A stretch of 10,279 bases of DNA from Ichthyophonus hoferi (taxonomy: Eukaryota; Opisthokonta; Ichthyosporea; Ichthyophonida; Ichthyophonidae), in assembly GCA_002751075.1 (NCBI GenBank), contig NAOQ01000114.1:82268-92546 (forward strand), in the 5' to 3' direction. The translations under genes were made by a program, and so were the position numbers. Under the pieces are notes generated by a model, which had not been told where the DNA came from, ran no database searches, and was given only the letters and a program-made list of their open reading frames with translations. Shown here one piece after another: positions 1-7,265 of this stretch (positions are counted from its first letter, which is position 1; every line of letters begins with the position of its first letter).

Positions 1-400
1 TCAGTTCCTTGTTAACCTCAGAATTAGCCCCCTCAGGTTCATTCTTCACAGATTTAACAGTATACAATGAAGATTTTATATGTTTGTTAATCGTCGTTAT
101 TGAAACTGTTATCCCAAATTGAGAAAAAAGTAATCCTACTAATTCTTCAAGAGTTATTCTCGGATTACTCCCAATACAACTCTCTAAGAAACTACAATGC
201 TCTTCTGTAATTTTTCTAAACCGGCGACCACCTCTGGTGTCTTTTCGGTCACCTTCAAGAACCCATCTATATGCTGTTTTTTCTGGTACGGAGAGGTTGG
301 CTGCTAAACCTTTCCAGTTACCCCCGGAATTATATAGAGCAACTATCTGGGTTCTTTTGCGTGACCACTCATCTCGTTGGGCTTTTGTACGGCGTGACAT
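1..400 (-). CDS. Tc1/mariner-like transposase, N-terminal DNA-binding part (partial)
   Basis: This open frame has 133 complete codons from ATG (400-398) and leaves the window without a stop. It begins MSRRTKAQRDEWSRKRTQ, a basic head. Residues about 17-50 contain QIVALYNSGGNWKGLAANL and the motif PEKTAYRWV, a helix-turn-helix. A basic RGGRRFRK linker follows at about 68-75, then a second helix-turn-helix/winged-helix segment at about 76-118 (KITEEHCSFLESCI; NPRITLEELVGLL; ITTINKHI). The tail, SEVNKEL, matches the linker that normally leads into the DDE domain. Two HTH units binding the terminal repeat, followed by a DDE nuclease, are standard for Tc1-like transposases of about 330-350 residues. 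The start is chosen because it is the first in-frame ATG after AT-rich leader DNA and gives a typical basic N-terminus. Activity cannot be judged because the catalytic residues are outside the window. Confidence 0.85.
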   Translation of the reverse strand, partial: MSRRTKAQRDEWSRKRTQIVALYNSGGNWKGLAANLSVPEKTAYRWVLEGDRKDTRGGRRFRKITEEHCSFLESCIGSNPRITLEELVGLLFSQFGITVSITTINKHIKSSLYTVKSVKNEPEGANSEVNKEL

Positions 401-520
401 GAGTTTAGTGTTGTGAATATTTTTAATTTATTTTTATTAATTGTTTGCTTATTTTTATTTTTTCAAAGCTAAAAAGTTATTCTATCGTTGTTTTTGGTTT
501 TTATTATTTGGATGATTCTT

Positions 521-604
521 ATATAGAAGTTTAAAATGCCCATATTGAAGTTTAAAATTCCTATCTTGATGATTAACATTCCTATTTTGTAAAACGTCGC
601 AGGA
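521..604. repeat. 21-bp tandem repeat inside the transposon end
   Basis: Three clear units of exactly 21 bp lie head to tail at 521-541, 542-562 and 563-583. A fourth, degenerate unit lies at 584-604. Units 1 and 2 share ATAT.GAAGTTTAAAAT.CC. Unit 3 keeps the TTGA.G.TTAA.ATTCCT pattern. The sequence just before (500-520, ending GATGATTCTT) may be an older unit. Twenty-one bases is two helical turns, so the copies face the same side of the DNA. Tc1/mariner elements of the IR/DR type carry repeated transposase sites near each end, which is the simplest reading here. No protein-binding evidence is available. Confidence 0.6.
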
Positions 605-608
605 ACAT

Positions 609-641
609 GCAATTTAAAGACTAAATATTACCGCCACTATA
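609..641 (-). repeat. Candidate terminal inverted repeat end with TA target site
   Basis: The complement of this stretch starts TA, then TAGTGGCGGTAATATTTAG and so on inward. A GTGG-type start next to TA is characteristic of Tc1/mariner termini. Only one end lies in the window, so the repeat length and the match to the other end cannot be measured. The outer boundary is placed at 639, with TA at 640-641 as the host duplication. Confidence 0.6.
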
Positions 642-810
642 CATTCAGCCACTTTGAATATAACTTTGATTCATCAATCTCAACACCACTTCTCTTTTGA
701 TTGACATTAATCTACACAATCAGAAAAAGCAACTGTACTACTCCCTCAACACTCAATAAGCTATAGCCTTAAGTATTATGATAACGATTTAACTTTCTAC
801 TGGTGGTCTG

Positions 811-1053
811 TTAGTGACAATTGAGGCGTTTATCTAAGGCATAAATTTCTCCAGTCTCTGAATTGGTTATTTTAATTGTATAGTTGATCATATTTTTGTC
901 AGGAGCTACGTGAGTGCATATTCTCTTAATTTCAGAAAAATCTATAAGCCAAGCTTTCGATAATTCCTGCTCAAGATCACGCTGTTGCTCAAGATATAAG
1001 GAAGTATTTAATCTCTTAACTAACCACAGTGTTGTATATGTGATTGCTACAAT
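811..1053 (-). CDS. Membrane-helix plus juxtamembrane segment, probable last exon of a receptor-like protein (copy 1)
   Basis: This open stretch of 80 codons ends at TAA (811-813) and lacks its own suitable N-terminal ATG. It starts with a hydrophobic run, IVAITYTTLWLV, then the basic stop-transfer KRLN. Next comes a charged helix, LEQQRDLEQELSKAWLIDFS, and a hydrophilic tail that includes SETGEIYALDKRLNCH. A single membrane pass, a basic anchor, and a Glu-rich helix leading to W-x-I-x-F/W-x-x-I is the arrangement of the juxtamembrane region in receptor guanylyl cyclases and some receptor kinases. GEIYAL resembles the third strand of a kinase N-lobe. No glycine loop or catalytic motif is present, so function is not assigned. 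A TTGTAG just upstream (AG at 1047-1048) can serve as a splice acceptor. Coding character is supported by protein-level similarity to the second copy at 1490-1965. It may be a live terminal exon or a relic. Confidence 0.45.
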   Translation of the reverse strand: MVAITYTTLWLVKRLNTSLYLEQQRDLEQELSKAWLIDFSEIKRICTHVAPDKNMINYTIKITNSETGEIYALDKRLNCH

Positions 1054-1385
1054 TTAATTGTAATTGTGGATAATTGGTTACAGCACGGTTAATATTAGGA
1101 GAAGCGAGGCTTGACTGGTTGGTCTTACAGTAAAAAATCTGGATTAGTTGCTCAACCTACTTTACAAACCCATAATATGAATAAATGTAAATATGCACAA
1201 AATTCTGGAATGTGACTTTTTCCATCTAGTATTTTAATACATATGATTGAACAGTAATATATGACTCAGCTATTCTCTTTATTATTGTAGGAAGATTTGT
1301 CTTTATGTTTCTTTCGCTCAAAAACCATTTTAATTCAATTTGTTCATAATGTCGTTTCTTATCATATCTTATCTTATCATCTGTT
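1054..1385 (-). pseudogene. Upstream part of copy 1 of the duplicated coding segment
   Basis: Minus-strand reading gives stretches that match copy 2 at protein level. YEQIELKWFLSERNIKTNL (about 1355-1300) is matched by NWFLGEKIINTRF in copy 2. LASPNINRAVTNYPQ (about 1110-1065) is matched by VASSDTKNTIIIYPQ. The frame is broken by stops within about 330 bp and by a one-base shift relative to the membrane exon, unless an intron removes these. Gene identity is unknown. The segment would lie outside the membrane if the 811-1053 exon is the transmembrane part. It may be a mixture of exon and decayed intron. Confidence 0.4.
1357..1381. repeat. CTTAT/GATA-rich short tandem repeat
   Basis: The sequence TCTTATCATATCTTATCTTATCATC is an imperfect tandem repeat. 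On the minus strand it gives four GATA cores, three of them TGATAA or AGATAA. In fungi and animals GATA factors bind WGATAR, so this could be a regulatory cluster. It also lies inside the decayed minus-strand copy 1 reading and may be plain slippage. Confidence 0.3.
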
Positions 1386-1489
1386 CAATTGAATAAAAAA
1401 AGACCAATTCCTTTACTGATTCAATTGATCGATACCCATATAGTATCTGATTGGTTGTGTTTTAGCGTGTGAATTGTTCGACCTTTGTA

Positions 1490-1965
1490 ACAAGCTCCGA
1501 ACCAATAGGAACATATATCGTTCACAAAAATTTCCCATCAAACTTCACTATGAAGGTACGTCTTCTCTCTATAAAGTTACTGATCAAGAGTTAAAGAAGC
1601 TTTCAATTTCTTATTAGTAGATGTATTATATATGTGATAACTATAAGCTAAGTGTGCCTGTGGATATATAATTATGGTATTTTTGGTATCACTAGAAGCA
1701 ACACCAGTATCAATTAGTAGTTGGCCTTTTAGTAAAGGATATGGATTATATACTTCAGTCCCTTTGAAAATTATAGACAGTATGAATGCATGCAAAGATA
1801 CATTGATTTTCAGAATATGACTTTTTTATAACTAGTATTAATAATCTTATTTTTATATGACTGATTAGTCCCTTTATTCTTGTATTAAACCTAGTATTTA
1901 TGATTTTTTCGCCCAAAAACCAGTTTTGAATAAATTCGTTCCGATGAATGTGATTTAACCAAGGA
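1490..1965 (-). pseudogene. Second, more decayed copy of the receptor-like coding segment (copy 2)
   Basis: This is a tandem, same-orientation relative of the 811-1385 segment, displaced by about 600 bp. The open part is 1577-1795 (72 codons from ATG), containing FKGTEVYNPYPLLKG, VASSDTKNT, YPQAHLAYSYHIYNT and KKLKASLTLDQ. These align with the copy 1 products LASPNINR, YPQLQLNCSNHIYNT and KRLNTSLYLEQ. In the alternative frame LIVITYIIHLLIRN aligns with the copy 1 membrane helix IVAITYTTLWLVKRLN. It is preceded by TTATAG (AG at 1641-1642), at the same place as the acceptor-like AG of copy 1. Upstream, NWFLGEKIINTRF (about 1915) matches copy 1 WFLSERNIKTNL. Below 1577 the juxtamembrane similarity continues only faintly and is interrupted by stops. 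Copy 2 therefore looks non-functional. Function is unknown. Confidence 0.45.
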
Positions 1966-2390
1966 GTCTATGTTTAAAGACCTACTTAGATTTCGAATGC
2001 TAAGCCCATCTGCTCCATTGCATACAAGTAACTAAGCAACTAACTGTGCGATATTTATCTAGTACATGATTTGTTGTATGCTATTAGGGTAAGTTATTCC
2101 GAGTTGATTAAATTAACACCTAACTGTAATCTAATAGAAAACATTAATTATTTACAAAGACTTCTTACCAATATTAACTATGAACAAACGTTTTTTCTTT
2201 TTTAATAATAAGCAAATATAATAACAATAAATAAAGGACTACACTAAAAAAGTGCATTGAACTCTTTGGTTCCAACATAATATATACCATATAATGGCTA
2301 GAATGTATATTATGCTAGGTAACAAGTAGGTAGCTATTCCAGTAGCTTGGTGCTCTATAATCACAGGAACCTTGGGAATTATGAGATATT
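1966..2390. other. AT-rich stretch without recognisable gene
   Basis: I find no open frame of substance and no family match on either strand. The one structural item is an imperfect inverted repeat at 2276-2314: CATAATATATAC, then a 17-base loop, then GTATATTATG. It could fold as a hairpin but is also expected by chance in DNA this rich in A and T. Confidence 0.4.
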
Positions 2391-2498
2391 GTCTGTTTTG
2401 TTAATTGCCAGATCAATTGCATAGCTAGGAGTAGCATGGTTACCCTGATCATTTTTGGCAGAAGACATTTGGTCAGAATAGTCAGGCAATTCAGCCAT
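2391..2498 (-). repeat. Left arm of a 108-bp inverted duplication
   Basis: Read on the minus strand, this arm starts ATGGCTGAATTGCCTGACTA and encodes MAELPDYSDQMSSAKNDQ and onward. It aligns without gaps with 2647-2754 on the plus strand. My hand count gives about 25 mismatches in 108, roughly 77% identity. Similarity stops sharply at the ATG and beyond about 2391. The 148-bp spacer shows no matching arm of its own. Confidence 0.75.
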
Positions 2499-2646
2499 TA
2501 CTAAGCTCTTGTGCACGGGTTTTCAAATTGAAACAGTTGATGCATTTGAAAAAGCCCTTGATGGCCTTGCAAACATAACGATATCCTCTTGGGCAATCAT
2601 CTATATGCAATTGTATTTAAAGAGCCCAACACATCTGCCTGAAATA

Positions 2647-2754
2647 ATGGCCGAATTGGCTGATTATTCTGACTGAATGTCTTATGCCAGAGATGTCCAG
2701 GGTAACCAGGCTATTTCTGGCTATTCAGCTGCTCCAGCAATAAGCAAAACATGG
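2647..2754 (+). repeat. Right arm of the 108-bp inverted duplication
   Basis: This plus-strand partner of 2391-2498 begins ATGGCCGAATTGGCTGATTA. It sits in frame with upstream Gag-like sequence (LPEI before MAELADYSD), so it is probably the resident copy. The left arm is then a second, inverted Gag fragment that landed nearby. Confidence 0.75.
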
Positions 2755-3339
2755 TGAAAATGTGTATATTGTTTTAAAATGAAACTTAGCACAACCAATT
2801 GCAAGACCAAAAACAGAAGTAACAGGTCTTTGGACAAGAAACCCACCACCAAGAAGGATTTGGCCTGAAAATTCCATTCAGAAGCCATGAGCCACAATAC
2901 TAAAGACTACTGGTAGAGGGTCAACCTTTTAGCAAGGCTAAAAAGAATATGTTCACTGCAAAAGCCACTGTTGCATTAGCAGATGGTCCTGATCTAGACA
3001 TGCTTTTAGCTACCATTGGTACTATTGTACCCATGCCTTCATTCCAGCATGGTCACCTTACACTACCACAAGTGTCAACTTAGGCCCTGTGACCAATTTC
3101 ATTACCATTGGTACCACTGACGATATCTTTAAACCAGAGCAATGGAGCAGTATGTCATCCTCTATCCCAAGAAAGCCTGCCAAAAAGACCACTTCTGGCC
3201 CTATTAAGCCCAGACAGCTCAGAGCTATCTTTTTCAGTTTGGGTTATAACTCTGGGTCTAAGCTAAGCTCCTCAATCCTCCCTGCCAAGCATATGTCAAG
3301 CTCCACTCTTTTAAAGCAGTAAGTGATAAAGAGTGCAAT

Positions 3340-4041
3340 AAATTATTTATCTTATGTTTCTAGTATTTTTAACACTGGTGTTTCAAATTTAAATATTTAT
3401 CCTTCTTATTTCAAAATAAAATAAAATACATAGCAGAATGAAACACTTGAATAGCTAATTATGTTAAGGACAAGCACTAGGCATACCAGTCTTTGACTTA
3501 TAGAAAGCTGCTGAAGGAAAAGTATTTCCTAACTGTCATTCAACATATAGCTCTAATTAAAATATATACATACTATAGATTTACTCATTTACCAATATTG
3601 ACCTTAGAATATATACTTATTTCAAGTATCTATTTTAATATAGATAAAAATATTATTTGCTAGACTCAATTTTTTGTAAATCGAACAGATATCTTACTAT
3701 TTTAACAAATATAACTAATCGTTATAACAAATTATTTTTAATATGAAAATAAAGAATTGAATATTGTTTTATAATTTATTGTTACTTGGCTTACTATTAG
3801 AAATAAACAAATAATTTCTATTATTAGACTTAGAAGTAACTACATGGAAATGTACTACCTCATACTCAGATCATAAAAACACAATAAAGAAGACTTTTTT
3901 AAAGGGTCCCATATCATATAGTAGACTGGTCTAGAGAAATGGTGGACTAGTTATTATTAACATTTCTAACCACATTCAGTTTCACTTTACTAATGCTCAA
4001 AAAAGTCTTATTAGCTAGGCAGAAATTTGTGATTCCTTACA
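3340..4041 (+). mobile_element. Probable 5' LTR of the copia fossil (left border unresolved)
   Basis: The right border is set at 4041 because the stretch ends CTTACA and the next bases are a copia-type primer-binding site. The left border cannot be fixed. Candidate TG starts exist near 3377 and 3462, but neither aligns convincingly with the 3' LTR start at 9802. One weak shared patch is CATAAAAACACA (about 3871-3882) against GAATAAAAACACA at the window end. The tract is AT-rich and non-coding. It contains a 7-bp hairpin, TATCTAT/ATAGATA (3627-3633 and 3640-3646). Confidence 0.35.
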
Positions 4042-4058
4042 GGGTTATGGGCCCAGGC
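4042..4058 (+). promoter_or_regulatory. Primer-binding site for an initiator Met-tRNA half-molecule
   Basis: GGGTTATGGGCCCAGGC follows the LTR end CTTACA directly. Its complement, CTGGGCCCATAACCC, is the anticodon arm of initiator methionine tRNA. Drosophila copia is known to prime from a 5' half of that tRNA, using GGTTATGGGCCCAG at this same place. This fixes the left end of the internal region and the family. It is an exact 14-base match to the copia site as I remember it. Confidence 0.75.
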
Positions 4059-4379
4059 ATGCATATACTGCAGCTACCTCCTAATAAATCTTTACCAACT
4101 AACACTAACTTTTAGATCACATCAATTAAAGCAAAAAGGTCAATAAATATGCTAATATCAGCTGTCCTAATCCTGAATGTAGTCATGATGCCTCTCAACC
4201 TTTAAAAAGAAGCAAGCACACTGGTCATTAAACATGCATCTACTATAATATCTACGTCCAAGAGGAATTTGAAGTCTTGAATAAACCCGCAAATCCCAAA
4301 GGGCCCGCCCCTATAAGAGCAGAGAAACTTGCCACCACCCTGGGGAATTGGACACGGATTTGTTTTATTCCTTCCATGA

Positions 4380-5380
4380 AAAACACGTTTGCCCAGGGAT
4401 AGGTACTGAATTAGTACTATGATACCAACATTTTCAGAATAAGATCCTTCATCTGTGATGTACCTATCAGACACATCTGAAACATTTCTTAGCACATCAA
4501 TCCTAAACTTTTCTTCACAGCCAGATGTAATTTACCTACTTTTCTTTTAAAATTGGTCAGAAGAGCTTTTGATAATGTAATATCACAATTGTTGTGAGAA
4601 TATATTGACTCATGCTTCAACTCCTACCAATTTAAAGGATTTTCAAGAAACTGTCTAATTCCTGCCTGACGAGAAACTACACAAACTTTATCTTCATTAC
4701 TGCATTGGAAAAGTGGAGTGCTAGAATACATCCACTAAAGTCCTTGATACTAATCCATGGGCATGCATCAAATTTAAACTCCGCAATCAACATTATGGTA
4801 CAATCACATCTAACACTCTCGATAATATATCTAATCAAATTGGAAAATTAAGTTTAAACCTATAGGAAACCCTAACTTAGTTCCTAACCCAATTCAGTGG
4901 TCTAGCTAACTGTCTAAAGGAAACGTCTTTAACTATACTTCTGGCATTCGTGTATTATGGGCGATTATTCTTCTCTCTTCTTGACAAAGTTTCAGACCCA
5001 GCTTAGATTTCCTTCAAGTCCAAGGACCACCACTTTAGCACGCCTTTTTTTACCATGTTCAGAATTGAAGTCACCATACCCTCTGAATCAACTACTTAGA
5101 GGATGCCATACACCCAATTAAGAAATTCCAGACACGTGCAGCCACAGTCTACAAAACTTTCTTGTCAGTTTCATACTGATTTTCATTCATGTTACACAAA
5201 CAACCACTAAGTGCTCCCCTGATCAAAACGGACTAAATTTCAGCAAGATATTTTCATCACCTATACAGATGGCTGCCAGTATCCAAACCATCAAGTGTAC
5301 CACACCAAGCGCTAACAACCAACCAACTACAGCTATACAAACCAACCTACCACAAACACATAAATTTTAAAAAAGCATTA
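4380..5380 (+). mobile_element. Gag region of the copia fossil
   Basis: Broken Gag. Capsid-like remnants read WACIKFKLRNQHYGTIT (about 4760-4810) and NTLDNISNQIGKLSLN (about 4812-4858), in the position of the copia-Gag W-x-x-L and helix-rich segment (UBN2/retrotran_gag type). The segment at about 4970-5100 includes LLTKFQTQLRFPSSPRT. Near 5260-5310 the reading YTDGCQYPNHQVYHTKR recalls the Cys/His part near the Gag C-terminus. The sequence from 4059 to 4380 is leader or an unassigned frame (see findings). Confidence 0.55.
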
Positions 5381-5439
5381 CCTCATGTTTACCTCAAATT
5401 AACGAAGGATCATCTCATTCAAAATCAACCAATACTGTC

Positions 5440-5870
5440 CCACGGCGTTCCAGTTGGAAGTTTCCTTATAGACGGCGGTTGTTCCTGTCATACTGCATCT
5501 ATTGTAAGACATTCATTAACCTAACCCCAATCCCCAATCAATTTAAGCTTCCATTGTACCAATGGGGCTACTCTGCATGCAATACATATAGAATAATCAC
5601 ACTATATCTATATATTGATGGTACCACCAGGGATGTCTTTCTTCATGACATCCTCTATGCCTTGGATATCCAAAAGAACTCTTTCTCCACTAATGGCCTA
5701 ACATAACTAAGATTGTTTTATTACCTTTAATAATGGACAGGTTACCATATCTAAAGGGTTCATTCTACTCCTTAGATGCTACTCAGGTCAGGAGGACATG
5801 TTTTTACTTCATACTACACCTTTACTCTTCTCTGACTCCTCCACTCACTCTGAATATACCAGCCTACACT
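5440..5870 (+). mobile_element. Aspartic protease region of the copia fossil
   Basis: The stretch at about 5455-5500 reads GSFLIDGGCSCHTAS, the position of the D-S/T-G active site that opens copia proteases. It is followed by TPIPNQFKLP, then TLYLYIDGTTRDVFLHDILYA (5602-5664), which matches the family pattern of flap and ...L.DVLYVP. IQKNSFSTNGLT (about 5668-5703) corresponds to the N.LS...L segment that links protease to the pre-integrase domain. Old and broken. Confidence 0.75.
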
Positions 5871-6931
5871 AAAAAACCACTGATATTAATTATCTAGGCC
5901 CCATAATTATAAAATACCCCGCAATTGGAGTTACCCAGACTCAACGGAACCATCACAAACTCTATACTGTTGTCTGTGGTCTTATTTCAACCTATGTTTC
6001 CATTTCTAACTGTTTCTCTTGCATTTACACTACTTGTATCAACCCTCAAGTAGGTTCCATGTGGCACTTCCGGTTTATACATAGTTCTATCAAGGAGCTC
6101 ACACAACTGCCAGCAACCTTTACAGCATCGTTATTCCTAAGAAGATGGCCCCTTGCGATGCATGCATTACCAACAAATTTGCAGCCATCCCATTCCCTAT
6201 GTATTATATACTCCTCAACCTCTTCAAACTATCTACAGTGATGTATTTTGCCCCCTCCACATATCATTTGGTTGCTACAAATGGTATGACCTGTTTATTG
6301 ATGATTTCATGCATTATACTAGTGTGTTTTGCATGAAACCCAAAAATGAGGTCCACTATTGTTTCACACAATTCATGAAAACTGCCCATGCTCTAAATAC
6401 ATTTCATCATATCACCTCCCTCTACACCAACCAAGGTACCAAAGATACACCTACTTTATTTCTCCAACAGCTCACTTTTTGGGAAATTTTGTAGAAATAT
6501 CCTTGTCTATTTCTGATATGTCTTCCGATATCATGTACAATACTAAGTCAGTGTCAATGGAGGATGCTTCCTCTAAGCTTGACGTTGATAATGTAGTTTT
6601 GGAAGGAGGAGGAGGGTTATGGATTGATGTTGCCTGCTTGGTTAGAACATCCTGATACGTTAGAGTTCTCCTGGTATAACTTAAGTTGGAAGTTATTATC
6701 TTTTTAGACTTTTTGTCCTCTCTCATGGACTGAAGAATGGTTTTAGGAGCTAAAGGTAGGGAATGCTTAGATCTCTTTCTGGTTGCTCTTTTGTTAGATA
6801 TTATAACAAATACTAATGCAATACCCAATATTCAACTAAGATGTAGAATATTTATTTAGTAATGCCTGGTCCTTGATAATGGACTGAGTTGGTGTTAGAT
6901 AGTTTCTTATCAATCTATTAACTTGTTAGCA

Positions 6932-6981
6932 TACTTAAGATAATCCTAACAAAGATAGTTTAGGATTGAAATTTAAGTTTA
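6932..6981. repeat. Imperfect inverted repeat within the insert
   Basis: ACTTAAGATAATCCTAAC and GTTTAGGATTGAAATTTAAGT are imperfect reverse complements around the 7-base loop AAAGATA. The inner match AATCCTAA.C / G.TTAGGATT is the strongest part. It could form a hairpin in RNA from either strand. No known motif was recognised. Confidence 0.45.
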
Positions 6982-7241
6982 TTTCCTTATTGTACGGAGA
7001 TGATTATATGTAGACCCACTTACGCTACTTCTTTCACTCAGACTTATCCTCAATGCCATAATGGGGATGTACTGCTTTAAACGTAATACCCTCCATTATA
7101 AAACATAAGTATTGATTGGATCTATAGTAATACTTAATAGCTGAGCCACGGGCTAATCTGTATACCAATCTAAATATATCAAGACAAAATATCTATTTAT
7201 AAGTAGTGCACTGCTAATTGTCCAATGTGCTTCAACTTCAA

Positions 7242-7265
7242 TTAATTTTAATTGACTAAAATTAA
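7242..7265. repeat. Perfect 9-bp inverted repeat in the insert's promoter-like part
   Basis: TTAATTTTA and TAAAATTAA flank the 6-base loop ATTGAC. The hairpin sits between two ATTGG motifs of the minus strand and upstream of the TATA-like sequence. AT-rich composition makes chance plausible. Confidence 0.4.

Larger units (their letters stand above)
1..639 (-). mobile_element. Tc1/mariner-type DNA transposon, transposase 5' end and one terminus
   Basis: This is the left part of a Tc1/mariner (IS630-Tc1 superfamily) cut-and-paste transposon that runs off the window at base 1. What is seen: a transposase N-terminus on the minus strand (1-400), about 120 bp of very AT-rich leader, a 21-bp tandem repeat (521-604), and an outer end at 639. 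Read inward on the minus strand, the end starts TAGTGGCGGTAATATTT directly next to a TA at 640-641. In this family elements insert at TA, duplicate it, and often begin CAGTG or a close variant, so 640-641 is the likely target duplication. The second terminal repeat and the DDE catalytic domain lie outside the window. The transposase frame is undisturbed, so this is probably the youngest element here. Confidence 0.8.
2391..3322 (+). mobile_element. Fossil LTR-retrotransposon Gag-like segment with zinc-knuckle remnant
   Basis: This is a broken, old retroelement fragment, forward orientation. Between about 2525 and 2850 the reading shows helical capsid-like sequence (VDAFEKALDGLANITISSW, LPEIMAELADYSD, YARDVQGNQAISGYSAAPA). 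It is followed by a segment with zinc-knuckle spacing (C-V-Y-C ... TTNC at about 2763-2806) and a basic tail (TKNRSNRSLDKK). Capsid helices, knuckle and basic tail in that order are typical of Gag C-termini in copia-like elements. The continuation to 3322 includes a proline- and lysine-rich open stretch (3089-3322, with IPRKPAKKT and IKPRQLRAIFFSL) that I cannot assign. No protease, integrase or RT was recognised, and no LTR pair. Several breaks are present. The fragment is a different copy from the element that starts downstream. Confidence 0.5.

Noticed and set aside
521-604. Possible CRISPR-like array
   Set aside because: The units are directly adjacent without unique spacers, are only 21 bp, and sit inside a eukaryotic transposon end. 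This is a plain tandem repeat.
1402-1508. Three CCAAT/ATTGG motifs as a promoter
   Set aside because: They occur in both orientations in AT-rich DNA with no TATA box or open frame at a fitting distance. Chance is the simpler explanation.
4202-4495. Open minus-strand stretch of 97 codons
   Set aside because: It is antisense to the copia leader/Gag region, where the plus strand carries the coding-like signal. It has no recognised domain and its composition follows the opposite strand. Treated as a shadow.
6600-6616. GGA-repeat purine run as a polypurine tract
   Set aside because: It lies in the middle of the nested insert, about 110 bp from its left border, with no LTR start next to it, so there is no support for a priming role.
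5479-6655. Short plus-strand open stretches that look like separate small genes
   Set aside because: They are pieces of the protease and integrase of the same copia fossil, identified by position and motif, apart from the one at 6359-6655, which runs into the nested insert in a frame with no family signal.
7138-7165. Complement contains AGCCCGTGGCTCAGC, resembling a tRNA 5' end
   Set aside because: No downstream anticodon stem or T-loop (GTTCGA-type) sequence at tRNA spacing could be found, so this is not a tRNA gene.
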